Assembly (NCBI GenBank): GCA_963576725.1
Contig: OY755241.1
Coordinates: 32,924,853 to 32,988,852, forward strand
Source: Azorinus chamasolen
Taxonomy: Eukaryota > Mollusca > Bivalvia > Cardiida > Solecurtidae
Length of the DNA: 64,000 nucleotides
Direction of reading: 5' to 3'
The notes below the pieces were generated by a model. That model searched no databases, was not told where the DNA came from, and saw only the letters and a list, made by a program, of their open reading frames with translations. The position numbers and the translations under genes are program-made. Positions 21,160 through 33,600 of the stretch are shown here, piece after piece (within the stretch, counting starts at the first letter, position 1; the number at the start of each line of letters is the position of its first letter).

Positions 21160-21395
21160 GCAAATAGTGTATACCTTGATAAAAACTTCTCCTTCAAGAA
21201 GTTTGATCTAGATCTAAACAATTTGTCTAAGTTTGTCCGATTATTTAGTTTAATTGCGATCGTCCAAAGTAGAATGAAGATTTAGAGAAGGCAATAAATT
21301 GGTCAAAGATCTGCTATTATGTTGTTGGTGAAGGAGACAGAGGTCTCTGAACTTGTTGCTGTTGTACTGATTGTTGAAGAATAAAACAAGTAACC
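21160..21395 (+). repeat. Dispersed repeat R1, copy 1
   Basis: Shares GCAAATAGTGTATACCTTGAT, TTGATCTAGATCTAAACAATTTGTC and a long near-identical run around GAGACAGAGGTCTCTGAACTTG with 26815-27060 in the same orientation. Confidence 0.8.
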
Positions 21396-21604
21396 TAATG
21401 CTGTTATTTTTATTTTTATTGTTCGTTATAGTTATTAATATTATGTATATTAAAGTATTGATTAATCCTGTACTCAATAAATGCACCTTTCTAGGCCTTC
21501 GCAAACAGAGGAGACCCAAGGTCTGCTCTGTTTGCTTATCATAATTATGATATATATATATATATGTAGATATAATTAACACTAAAACATTCCATAACTC
21601 TTCT

Positions 21605-21735
21605 TTAACCCTTTCCCACATATAAACGCATTTTAACGCATCTGCAAACAGAGTAGACCCTGATCAGACGGCTCGTATAGGAGCCCTCTGATCAGGGTCT
21701 GATCTGTTTGCTAATGGATTAACAGAGGGTTTTTA
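21605..21735 (+). mobile_element. MITE family M1, right-truncated
   Basis: TTAACCCTTTCCCACATATAAACG then a palindrome at 21640-21710 with apex GGCTCGTATAGGAGCC. From 21740 to 22740 I see no gene, only AT-rich sequence with short decayed repeats. Confidence 0.7.
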
Positions 21736-22765
21736 TCAGAATTCCGTGACACGGTTCCCTAAATGATTTACATATTGGCCAATTGCAATAACTTTACTTC
21801 GAAAGATGACTGTAATTGCTGTTTTAAAAAAACGAAACCGACACATTTATATGGAAATTAAATGGCGGTAGGATTATTGATATTTTGAAAAAATAATCAA
21901 ACAAATTGATATAACTATAAACCAACTAGGTTTAGAAAAAATGTCATTTGGTAGTAAGTATTAAATATTGTTTTCCAATGACTAGTCCTGAACCTATCTA
22001 AATGAAAATGTATGTAAAGTATTGCTACTTCAGTAACCCAAACTGGTCGAGATCACCCATTTTCAGAATACATGTATTAGAAATATTGTGCAAACCTAAA
22101 TCAAACTAATAATGAAGGAGCAGATTGATCAGAGCCAACACTATTTGGTATTCCATTAATTTCATTTAACGCTTTACCTCGTGTGTATGGTTTATTAACG
22201 TTTCTCTATATTTTTACATTCAAGCAGATTACCAATTTGGGTTTGTTGCCCCAACCCCAGCGTGGATGCCCGTTTTTGATAGTGTGAAAAAGTAAACTAA
22301 GAGTCATATCTCAGGAATGGTTTGCAGTTTTTCAATGAAGCTTTGTGTTATGTTTAGTATGTTAAGGAGATGCAGCCCATCAAGTATAACTCACATTTAA
22401 CTCTTTGATTTCCAAAGCCTGAACGTTTTGTATGTCCAGAGTCATATCTCAGAAACAGTTTGGAGATTTTCTTTGATTTACCTGATTCTACAGTTTCTAC
22501 CAATACCAAACACTTGTGTACATATCCCATTTTATCCAGTCATCAGGCTTCTCTAGTGACATAATAAAGAGGGTGCAGATAAACTTAGGTTTATTAGGTT
22601 ACTTCCGGTAGTAGAAGGTTTATTAGGTTAGTAGATAGGCGTAATGATTCTATAACCATGGAACTATTTTAATTTTCTGTAAATATGCATAAAAATCATG
22701 TTGACGAAATGGATCTAACAGAAAATGCACCAAAAGATTTATTCAAATGAGAAAAAATAAAAATA

Positions 22766-22862
22766 ATTGACTGTAGCTGGATTCGAACCCGCGCCTGATC
22801 CTACAAAAAACATTTCTCATGACTCTAGAGACGTCGTCCTTACCGATTACGCCACTGAAGCC
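22766..22862 (-). repeat. tRNA-like sequence, probable SINE head or tRNA pseudogene
   Basis: Minus strand contains an A-box-like TGGCGTAATCGG and a canonical B box GGTTCGAATCC about 60 bases apart. The anticodon stem and a consistent acceptor stem are not convincing, so it is not called as a functional tRNA. Confidence 0.45.
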
Positions 22863-23373
22863 ACATACAAAGTGACGTTGATTTATCAGTTTTATTAATT
22901 TAATCCACCGCTGGCGAAATGCGTTTTTGATAAAATCAAGCCTGGAAGCAAAGATTGACAGATAAATAGTAAATGTTTTCTTTTCACGCTCATGATAATT
23001 TAATTGATAAACTCTTACAGTGATAGTCATAGACCTAAATATAGCCTGTTCAGTTCCATCGATTTATGAGTGACGTAAGGTCTATCTAAAAATACAAACC
23101 GAGACTACGGAACTCGAAATTGACCAGATAATATAACCATGTCTATTTGAAATAACTTATCGACCCTCGATTCAAATCATCTTATTTTTCAAATTCAACC
23201 ACGTTTTCCCCTCTTGTAACTATTTTCCTCTGCGGTAGCTCATTAGATCTATTTACGTCTAAATGGAAATGAAATGGGAGGGATCCGTTGATCGAAAAAC
23301 CACATTTTCAAGAGTGTTATGTTTTGTGAGTATGAAAAAAGATATTTAACTAAATTGACTGGATAAATCGAAA

Positions 23374-23443
23374 AATAGGTTAGTGCCGTAGATGGGACGC
23401 CTTTATCCGACGAGGGGAGAAAACGTTGAGGCACTAACCTATT
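23374..23443. repeat. 14-bp perfect inverted repeat, 42-base loop
   Basis: AATAGGTTAGTGCC at 23374-23387 and GGCACTAACCTATT at 23430-23443. Loop contains GATGGGACGCCTTTATCCG. No family was recognised. Confidence 0.7.
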
Positions 23444-23519
23444 ATTCTCTATATAAGAATTCAGCTTAATTAATATTCATGATGTCATTAGTTCTTACAA
23501 GCATATTCAACAGTGAAAG

Positions 23520-23990
23520 GGTTAAGCCACTGAATGGAATTTTCAACAATTACACAAATGTACTTTTCAAAACCGTTGCAGTACGCGGTTTAAGTAGGTC
23601 ACTGGAGCTAAATATACATGTTATAATTAAAAAACAACAATCATTTATACGTCAGCTCCTTAACTGCAGAATGGATTATGTTATGACTAAAGTGAGTCTA
23701 TATTATCTTTTAATTAAGTTTATAAATGTGGTTTCATCTTCTGCATAAGTAGGTCAAAGCAGCTAAAATAAGTTTTATTGTTTTTAAATTACATCTCTTC
23801 ATATGGTAAAGTGATTTTAACAATATTTTCTGCAGGAATAATCTTAGCCCATCCTTTATCACAGTTGTATTAATAAATCCTGTACACTGTATAAGTAGGT
23901 CACATGACCTAAAACTATGTTTTAAACAATTTCTTTAAAGAAAATCTCCTCCTCAATGGATCTGACCAAACTTCACAGGAACATAAGTTA
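23520..23990 (+). repeat. Diverged H4-type repeat array
   Basis: Three loose units with AAGTAGGTCAC, AGCTAAA and AACAATTTCTTTAAAG as in 7212-8489. No terminal hairpin is present. Confidence 0.5.
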
Positions 23991-23994
23991 TATT

Positions 23995-25405
23995 CAGTTT
24001 AATTGTCAGTTTTATTGGCATATGGGCAATTTCATATTGCCTTTGACCATAAACAATAATGCATGCGAAATATGGTATATACAAATACATGTATGATTAA
24101 CAAATTTACAAAGCAGCAAGAGTATACATGGTACTTTTACGCAAATGCATACACTCCTTAATATATTTACTCACATTCGTTAAATGATTCCTGTTTTTCG
24201 GCGACAAAAACATGAAATTTGTCAACAGTTGTGTCTAATATGTTTTCTTCGAATTTCTGTGTATTCATGGCAACACAGTAAGAAATGATACTCGCTTTCA
24301 AAAAGATTATGATTACAAAGTTTACAGAATCTATTTTCTCTTACTATTCCAATAATCGGCCACATTCAATCCCCAGCATATGAGCGTTTAGTCAAAAACG
24401 AATTGTTTTTCGAATCTTCCTCAAACCAGAAACTATTTTTAAATTGACAAATGGTACTTGATGTGGTCATTAAGTTGGCTGACCAATTCCAGCTTTAATT
24501 AAACTGGTTTCTTGGTCGTCTCTTTATTAATTAATGGTACGTAATTAATACCAGCATCAACATTTAACCGTACATTAGTAGGTCCGAGATTATCGATATG
24601 AATAGTAGACTTAATTATATTGACCCAGCAAGAACTATTTACATTATTGCACTGATCGATAAAACCTTCGTATGTCGGTGAACCAACATTACCTCTTAAC
24701 TTACGACAGAACTTAAGTTGTTTTTTAAGCGTCAATGGGAAGGAACCTTCCTAATTCAATATAGGAGTTTTGTGATTGCTTTTGAACACCAGTAAGTACT
24801 AACAGTTTTAGGTGTAACTTATCGACTTCGTTTTAATTATAGCCCCCCCCCCCTAAAAACAAACAAACAAAACAACAAAAACAACAAACAAACAAACAAA
24901 AAGCTTCAACCCCCATAGTAAAATAAGAACAACAGAAGTTTGATCTTGACGTCAAAATGTATTTTGCCAAACGATATAAAAGATTTAATTAAGCATTAGG
25001 GCCTGCTCTTGCAGATACTTTACCGCATTATTGAAAGTTCCAACGTGATTAAATGCCTAAGAATGTAAACCTGTTTACTATTTCTGCTTGTTCTTCATGT
25101 TTGTAAATACATGTATGAATACTTCTAAGTTTTTTTTAATATAAAAACCTTTGATTTTGTTACATTTATTGTTAGGCCCAATTTAATAGTCTTGGTAAAT
25201 GCTTTCAATTTGTGACTGCAATCTAATAGGATTTGTGGTGAACAAATCAATGTCGTCAGCAAATGGAAATGGGTATTTTGATAATAATTCAACATCTTTG
25301 TCCGTTAATGATTGAAAATCGTGGTAATCAAAATTGTCATTAAAGAAAAAGTGAAATAAAATGGATGATGACAGTTTACTTTGTTTCAGACCTATCGTGA
25401 TGTCG
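23995..25405 (-). pseudogene. LINE retrotransposon relic, reverse transcriptase 3' half
   Basis: Read on the minus strand from 25405 down, frames show an RT-like stretch with the FADD polymerase motif (PFPFADDIDLF, about 25250), a following FLGI motif near 25070, and near 24350-24250 a C-terminal zinc-knuckle-like FCKLCNHNLFESEYHFLLCC. Several stops and frameshifts are present. The 3' tail ends around 24000 near CCAATAAAACTGAC. Family (Jockey/CR1-like) is not certain. A homopolymer C and AAAC-rich tract at 24842-24903 lies inside. Confidence 0.7.
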
Positions 25406-25407
25406 AA

Positions 25408-25714
25408 GACTTCATGAACAGACTCAATAAAACCGAGTCTGCAATTTTCTCTTTTTGTGTTGCAATTTTTGCTTTCGGGGGATCACCACCCTTCAGAATT
25501 TATAATCTTCACAACAGCAGGTGTTAAGTGCTTGTGTGGCGGCCGTAAAACGTCGCCCCGTACTTCATTCTCAGTGTTGTTATACCTTCTGATCCTTCGA
25601 GATCATGAATTTCAGTACTTCTTGTTCTGAAAATTGAATACCGCTTAAGCCGGTGCTAGGGGGCGTGAGCAGTGTTGCACTTTCAATTACTGCTCATGAA
25701 CAGACTCAATAAAA
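25408..25714 (+). repeat. Dispersed repeat R2, copy 1, with direct terminal repeats
   Basis: Starts ATGAACAGACTCAATAAAACC and the same words recur at its end (25695). Body GTTAAGTGCTTGTGTGGCGGC, CTTCTGATCCTTCGAGATCATG. Near-identical copy at 31890-32235, diverged copy at 28672-28900. Confidence 0.8.
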
Positions 25715-25771
25715 GTCTGTTTTAAAGCCGGGATTTAACATATTTACTTCTTTAACATGGTGAAAAAGTTT

Positions 25772-25864
25772 TGACTCGACTGGGACTCGAACCCAGGGCC
25801 TCGAACCAATGGCCTTTTGCCTTGGCTTACCATGACAACACTCTACCGACTGCGCTATCAAGCC
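25772..25864 (-). repeat. tRNA-Thr-like sequence, probable SINE head or pseudogene
   Basis: Minus strand: acceptor arms TGGCTTG / CGAGTCA (two wobbles), A box TAGCGCAGTCGGTAGAG, an anticodon loop ATGGTAA that would read GGT, and a perfect T stem CTGGG/CCCAG with B box GGTTCGAGTCC. About 20 extra bases in the variable region argue against a working tRNA gene. Confidence 0.5.
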
Positions 25865-26216
25865 ACACAATCTAAGCCTATCAACTGTTTCTACCCGGCT
25901 ACAGTTCTTTCGTAGTTTCTGAATGTAGTACGTGCTTTGAACGGCATCTCCTCCAAATTCATAAGGCAGCATGTAACCAAACTGTGCATAAATTACATTA
26001 GTATGATGGTCTGACAAAACTGCTAAATTAATTTGTTGAACCTTGGTTGTCATGGAAACCATAATAATTGTTTAAGTATATTTTGTTCTAAAACCAGTGG
26101 CCAGAACTAACTATTTGAAAGGAATAGTCTTCTAGTGACCTTCTGCTTAAATTGCTTAACGCATGTTGATATCTCAAAACATATGACCGTGAGGGGACTG
26201 GACTAGATTTTCTTAT

Positions 26217-26620
26217 TTAACTATATAGAAAACCTTTAACAACCTTCCTCTCCAAAACTGGTGTTCCAGTTTGAATGGAATTGGTAGGAGTAGTCGCTTG
26301 GCAACCTTTAATCAACATTACTAAAAACCATGCCGATACCTGGAAAAAACAGGTCACCAGGGTTGGGGCTAAATTGCCTTTTATGAGTATAGAGGAAAAT
26401 ATCTCCTTCTCCAAGATCGATGTTCGAATCTGAAAAGCATTTGGTAGAACTAGTCCTCTGGTGGCCAACTTTCATAATTACTAAAATAAAATTAATATGC
26501 AAGAGCACTTGGCCACCTGGGACAGGGCTAAATTTCCATGTGTGTCTATATTGAAAATGTTTAAAACGATCTCCGGGCGGACGGACATCGGTCAATGATA
26601 ACAAACTCTCAACTGAGTAT
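26217..26620 (-). repeat. Two-unit diverged interspersed repeat
   Basis: Two copies of a block with TTCGAATCTGAAAAGCATTTGG / CCAGTTTGAATGGAATTGG and CACCAGGGTTGGGGCTAAATT / CACCTGGGACAGGGCTAAATT. No protein family recognised in either frame. Confidence 0.45.
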
Positions 26621-26814
26621 ACTCAGGCGTGCTAAAAACGGAAACTACAAAAGAAGGAAATAGCTTAAATCCCGTATCTAAAACCGATTCATCTACAGCT
26701 AGGCAGTTCATATCTAGTTTCGCGTGCTAGTGCATATCGCATGTGCATCGTGACATGGAAGTGTCTGAACTATAAGTCAGTTTAATTCATTATTACTACT
26801 ATAAAGTTCATGTA

Positions 26815-27060
26815 GTAAATAGTGTATACCTTGATCAAAGTGCTCATTCAATAGCAGTTTGGTCTAGATCTAAACTATTTGTCCATGTTTGTCTATCCGA
26901 ATATTTAGAGTAATTGCGTTAGTCTAAAGTAGAATTAAGATTTATAAAATAAAACAAATTAGCCAAAGATCTGCTGTAATGTTGTTGGTGAACGAGACAG
27001 AGGTCTCTGAACTTGTTGCTATTGTACTGATTGTTGAAGAATAAAACATATAATCTAATA
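26815..27060 (+). repeat. Dispersed repeat R1, copy 2
   Basis: See 21160-21395. It lies about 400 bases beyond the stop codon of the decarboxylase gene, while copy 1 lies about 1 kb beyond that of ANAPC2. Confidence 0.8.
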
Positions 27061-27242
27061 TAATACTAGGGATTCAAGCATTAAATATTAACCCTGTCCA
27101 TCTTTCTGTAAGATGGTACTTGTGTCTCTTAACCAATTCTCTCCTACTTACGCCTTTTTGCACCTCTGTAAAACAAACTCTTTTGTTGAAACTATTTTGA
27201 TAAATAGAGCATTTTAGCTCGATAGTTTCAAAACAACACAAT

Positions 27243-27248
27243 TTTATT
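27243..27248 (-). promoter_or_regulatory. Candidate poly(A) signal of the decarboxylase gene
   Basis: TTTATT on the plus strand (AATAAA on the minus) about 200 bases beyond the stop codon. It lies inside a degenerate palindromic MITE, so it may be fortuitous. Confidence 0.35.
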
Positions 27249-27449
27249 TTTCTATAGTTAATATTCATTTTCGGTATATTAATTCAAAGAAGTTGGGTCG
27301 TCTATAAATAGTCCAATAAGGAATGAGTCAGGAACAATGATTTCCTATTGACGCTATCTGGTTATAGGTCTGTCCAATAGGATGTATATCTGTATAGAAT
27401 GGAATTTTTGCTATTTAAGCCCTCGACTTGTCAATGCTTTCACTTCTGT

Positions 27450-27650
27450 TCAGAGTTGTTCCCCTTGCTGTAATTTGTCTGTTAGCTCTTGGACAGCAGT
27501 CCATGCTAGTTTCATGTCTGAAGACTCCGTTCTAGATGCACAAATAGCCAGGCGTAAGAAGTACATGTCTCTTATTGTGGCTGGCACTATATGGATTCGT
27601 CCATCATCATTGATCGCTTCCAACAGTTTTTCATTGAAGTCGTTTGAAAT
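27450..27650 (-). CDS. Decarboxylase terminal exon 12
   Basis: Acceptor TTTTCAG. Encodes [40 protein letters not shown] and a C-terminus ending LQQGEQL, then TGA (plus-strand 27450-27452). The open frame starting at 27668 extends into the intron. Confidence 0.95.
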   Translation of the reverse strand: MSNDFNEKLLEAINDDGRIHIVPATIRDMYFLRLAICASRTESSDMKLAWTAVQELTDKLQQGEQL

Positions 27651-30600
27651 CTGAAAACAAAGACACAATTTTGTTGCTTAATGAGAAATATATACTATCA
27701 GACGTATATGATAAACACCTGGCAAAAAGTGCCAATATACAGTAGAACCTGTCTTAAGTGACTATCAAAAAGAGATTTTATTATGGGTCAGTTAGGCAGG
27801 TGGTAGACAAATGCAGGTCAAAAGTAATGCAGAAAGTTCCTTTTGTATTACATTTGCCCTGCATTTAACAATTATTTGCTGTATATATTATGTTTAAGCA
27901 ATTATTTAATCTTAAATGCAGACTGGGTTTACTATTACAATATATAAAAGCGTTTTCGATATTTTGTATAAGTAAATCATGACAGCTAAAATAGACTTAA
28001 ACTATCACTATAACTAAATGTGATGAATAACCCCGCACGGAAGCCTTGACTGCAAATCCAAGTTTGTGACACCAACTACCCATGTAACAGCACCACATGA
28101 CAAAAATAATCAAGTTCAAGTGGAGATAATTCTGTAATGGCGGCTACTAAACACAGGAAAATTGCACATGTACTACATGAATTCGTGTTTAGTATGTATG
28201 GCCGGTATCTATTCAATAAGTCCCAAATTGAGTGAGGATATCGCGACACCAACTACCCATATGACAAAAACAACCTCGTGTTCAAATGCGGACGGGCCAA
28301 CCGACCGCCGAACAGAGTGATTCCAGTATACCCTGTACCCCCTCGAACAAGTAAAAACACAAAACACTTCGTCTTAAATGTTTAAGTGACTTAATTATAA
28401 TCTGCAGGAATAACATTAATAAAATTAGCAGATCCTTTATCAAAGATATATAAATAAGTCCAGTACACTGCATAAGTAGACCACAAGAACTAAAACTATT
28501 TTCAACAGTCAATGTATTTAACCCTTTCCCTGTTCTAGGTTTATTCCAAACTTTCTTTGCTTTTTGAAATTTAAATGAGGTAGAATGTTAGTAGCAATTT
28601 ATGAGCCTCTAAAGCACACGGAAAGGTAATATATATTGAAAAAAGAGAAGTTTGTATACCTTCGGAAACCCAACTTGTGGGCTTCACTTCATTCTCAATG
28701 TTGTTATATGTTCTGGTCCTTCGGGATCATTAGTTTTGATGTTATTAGTTTTGGAAATTGAATACTGCTAAAGCCGGTGTTAGGGGGCGTTAGTAGTGTT
28801 GCACGTTTAATTAGTACTCATGAACATACTCAATAAAACCGAATCTGCAATATTCCCTTTTTGCATTTCTACTTTTGCTTTCAAAGGATCACACATTTTC
28901 AGAATATATTTATTCATTATTTAACATCGTCACTGCATATTGATATAGCAATAATAGATTTCAGCAAGGCTTTTGATGTATTCCACCATGGCAGGAAACT
29001 CTCCCACTGTGGCATCAGGGGTGGAACTTTGGCATTTCTTGGACGTATGACACAGGGAGTTGTTGTGGATGGGGCAACATCCTCCGAGGCTATCTGGAGT
29101 CCACAAGGGTCTGTTGTTGAGCATCTCCTATTTCTGCCCTACACAAACGACTTACCAGCCACTATAGACTCTTTACTGATGACTCGTGTCCTGTACAGAC
29201 CTATCAGGTCAACATCAGACACTGACAAAAATCAGCGGGACTTAGATCATTTTAATTTGTGAGAGCAGAATTGGAAGATAGAGGAAAAGTAAAGTACCTA
29301 GTTATAGTCTACTTTCAGTCCGGAGGACCGCTCAGCCGACTATACATTTACTCCCCTTGTCATTGGGCCATTCGCCTACAACATTGAGCGCTGCTAACAT
29401 ATGGCGCAATCATGCAGCCGCAGTACCGGCTAGTGACCCTCACAGGTACCAATTTTAACACCTGTATTGAGAGGAGGCAACCTTGTGCGGGCTGGAGACA
29501 CTGAAAACGCATCTCTGGAATTTCCCAGGAGAGACAGAGATTTGAACTCCGGATTGGTAGTCAAGCGCGTTACCACTAGACCACCGTAACACCACAAAGG
29601 TTGAAGACGTCCTTCAACAATGGAAAGTGTAATTGCATGTAACGTTAGCCACAAAACCAATTGAAACAATTTATAATTCGCATGGACAGTCACTCACTGT
29701 AGCAAATCAAACAACCTATCTTTGTGTAGAAATAAGTCCCAGCTTTTCTTGATCTTCTCTTGTAGATACAATATCTGCTAATATCATCAAATGCAACATC
29801 TATTCATCAAAAAGCACTACTAAAGCCGCTGCATATAACTCTATTGTTCGGCCAACTTTGGAGGATTGCTCAAGTGTCCGGGACCCAATTATTCAGAAAG
29901 ATATTGATACATTAGAAAATGTACAGTAACAGACAGGAAGATTCGTTCCAAATAATTACTGTAAGACTCCTAGCACTATCGCAAGATATTTAAACCGGTC
30001 TTCTCTCCAAACAAGGCAACAGTGCAGCAGACTGCAACTATTCCGTAAGATGGCATATAAGCATGTTGATATTGATATAAAGCAATACCTTGCACCAAAC
30101 TACAGACAGTCAATACACATTCATCACATGGCTTTCCAAATACCCACTGCCTCAGTGGATCGCTACAAGTACTAATTTCCCCAATATGCTGACACCATTC
30201 AGAGCAGCACTGGTTGCATGCATTGGAAATCCTTAAACAGCTATCACTTTTTTAAACCTTTTTAACATACTTACCCACCCTCCTTTAAGCATACATACAT
30301 GTATGTACAGCTTGTGGCCATAGAAACTTGGCACACTTATGTTTTATCTTTTTAGGATTGTACCTGTCAGATTATTCCAGGCGAAATAAGTAGCTCGGAA
30401 TTCCTGTCAGTTTATCACAATTAACACGCCACGCATGACCATAAAGTTCAGCATTGAAAGGTTGAAGTTATTGAAGAAGAAGAACCAACGGAAACGGGTC
30501 CGTCACACACCGAAATCTGTCGACAATCCATTATGTGTACCGGACGTGTTATAACCAACGGGAACGCGTCCGTCACAAACCGGAATCTGTCGTACAATCC

Positions 30601-33600
30601 ATTATATGTACCGGACTATTAGAACCAACGGAAACGTGTCCGTCACACACCGGAATCTGTCGTACAACTAATTATGTGTACCGGCGTATTAGAACTAACG
30701 GAAACGTGTCCGTCAAACACCAGAATCTGTCGTACAATCCATTATGTGTACCGGCGTATTTGAATCAACGGAAATATGTCCGTCACACATCGGAATCTGT
30801 CGTACAATCAATTATGTACCGGACGTATTAGATCTAAATGTAGGTAAGGTATTGCACAGTAGCTATTCTCTTTTCGCGTCTTTACACTTTGAACTGACCA
30901 ACGCCATCACCGTTCTGAAAGCCTAATCAATATTCATAGTGTTGATCCACTGTCGGATACTGTCCGCTGGTGTCCATTGATTTCCGTGTAATCGACGAAT
31001 TCGAATTCGGTTCCGGGGAGGGGGGCTTTCTTAGGATTTAGCAGTATTCAGATACTATTAATATTTATCTTAGTGTATAAAAATGCAAAAGTTTAAAAAA
31101 AAAAAACGGTGGAAAATGGACTGTATGTACTATTTTGATAATATGAATATACAGTATGTACAAAATTGAAATTTTGGTGTTGATCAATTTTTACGAAAAA
31201 TTGGCAGAATAAAACTTAAACCATAAATCTAAAGAAAACACTTTTATCTGCCACTATTTTGATCCTGACTGATGGTACCCAGGTGAGCGATATAGGACCA
31301 TAATGACCCTCTTGATATTAACTTTAAATAGAAGACTGCATTAGAAGACTGCATTTATGTAACACTGATTGTTGTCAGATGTTTATCATGCATATATGCT
31401 CACTTAACCCTTTCAACACGAGTTTCCGACTGCAAACTTTCAAAAACACATTTAATATTAATTGTTCTTCCTTACAGTGCCATCATGACTTTTGTCACTG
31501 ACCGTTCCAGGGCGGTGCTTCCATCTTCCCCCTATTGTGTGTTTGTTTTGTCTTTGTGCGTCTCTTGTTGTTTTTATAGTTATGTACATTTGCTGTTTCC
31601 TTGTGTTGCTGTTCGGGCGACTGTTTGTTCTGTATGTGGTGTTTCCTGCATGACTCATTTTTGTACTTTTATCCTGGTAAGACCACGATCAGATCTACGT
31701 TTAAAGGTGCGTACCAAAATACTAATATCGTTTCTCAACCAAACCCTATACTGTGACCACTCTTTGGAATCGCCTCTTCGAGACGTTTCTAAAGAGTGGT
31801 CACAATATAGAGTTTGGTGGAGAAATAAAGAAGTTATTCCTGAACATTATTTAATTTAAGCATCTTATCTGGAGCTCTGCACAAATTATATGAACAGACT
31901 CAATAAAACCGAGTCTGCAATTTTCTCTTTTTGTGTTGCAATCTTTGCTTTCGGGAGATCACCGCCCCTCAGAATTTATAATCTTCACAACAGCAGGTGT
32001 TAAGTGCTTGTGTGGCGGCCGTAAAACATCGCCCCGTACTTCACTCTCAGTGTTGTTATACCTTCTGATCCTTCGAGATCATGAATTTCAGTACTTCTTG
32101 TTCTGAAAATTGTATACCGCTTAAGCCGGTGCTAGGGGATGTGAGCAGTGTTGCACTTTCAATTACTGCTCATGAACAGATTCGATAAAACTGAGTCTGC
32201 AATTTTCTCTTTTTGTGTTGCAATTTTTGCTTTCGGGAGACCACCACCCTTCAGAATGTATACAACATCCCATCCAAGGAAAATATATGCTAAATCTGTA
32301 AAAGATAAAGATAAAACGGATCCTGAGGAGGACGTGTCATTACTTCTTGATTTACCTTGACTCGGAAACACACTAATCCCATGGTAACTTTGCCAATTAT
32401 TTCAAATCTTTGGTCGTCTTTGACGAGGGATTCAAATTCTTTGGCTAGACGAATATCCTGTAAAAATTAGAGAAAAGGCGACATGCAAGCTCAGGTCTAT
32501 AGCCATATTATGTAATCTAGTAACTTAACTTTTGCACTGGGGGGGGGGGGGCTCTTAACCCTTTGAATGCTAGAAACTAGTTTACTGACGTTTTCAAGCA
32601 GTGTAGACCTTGATCAGTGAAGCAATATCCTTTAACACATACAATATTTACTCAATAGATACACATTTCTACGTCTTTGTAAACAGAGTAGACCAATATC
32701 AGATGGCTCCTATAGAAGTCAGGGTCTGCTCTGTTTGCTTATGATATAAAAGTAAAGTAGTAAAGGATGAAAGCCTTTCACACTGAACAGTCTCTATCGC
32801 TAAACAGTCATGGGCAATTTCATTTTGAAACAGTTATATGATTGTTACGATACCAATACAATTTTTATTAAATGGACTATCCCGATGAAACTCAGCATTT
32901 GACTTCTTTGCAAAGGTTGCCAATAAAAAATAACGTTTTCCATGTCAACATCTTGCCGTCAGCTCAAATTTTCATTTCTATTTTCACAAAAATACATTTC
33001 TTCCTTTTTTCCCTAACAAAGTAACTACAGGATCAAATTGTGGTTTATCACATAATTTGCTGGGAATGCCGAAACAGAGTGCCGTAAATATCAGAAATGC
33101 ATTTGTGCTTTTTTATGCAAATGCGCAGTTTGAATATGTGTGTACTAGGCTATAAACAATGGCCGAAACAGCCGGCAAATATAGTCTGTTTCACTTTCTA
33201 TGACACTTTTAAGAATTATGTGATAAAAGAAACTTACATTTGTGTTCATTACAATTTGTTTTCCTGAAACTCGTTTACTACCATGAATGTTACACTCTAT
33301 TCTGATTAGACGGTGCCCCTATACATGCACTCGCTGTTTGTAAACGTGATAATAGAGTCGCTATAACAGCATCGCAATGATTACCTCTTTCGGCGCCAAA
33401 TTTCTTATTGTCGTCTGCAGTCAAATTTTTGTTAAATCGATCGGTACAATAAGGAAATGAGATAAATAAATGCAAATTTCAAAGGAATAAAGCACATATA
33501 TAGAAAAAGAGATTGAGACAAAAAGTGAAGTCCCTGATCAGACTCCGCCTTGAAAAGGCGGCGTTTGATCTGGGACTGCACTATTTGTCGTGGTGCATTT

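Noticed and set aside
21250..21621. 123-codon minus-strand frame
   Set aside because: Overlaps repeat R1 and an M1 MITE fragment and has low-complexity Asn/Ile composition; no family recognised.
22766..22862. Functional tRNA gene
   Set aside because: Good A- and B-box-like strings only; no consistent cloverleaf could be drawn.
25772..25864. Functional tRNA-Thr gene
   Set aside because: Acceptor and T stems fold, but about 20 extra bases in the variable region and mismatches in the D and anticodon stems fit a SINE head or pseudogene better.
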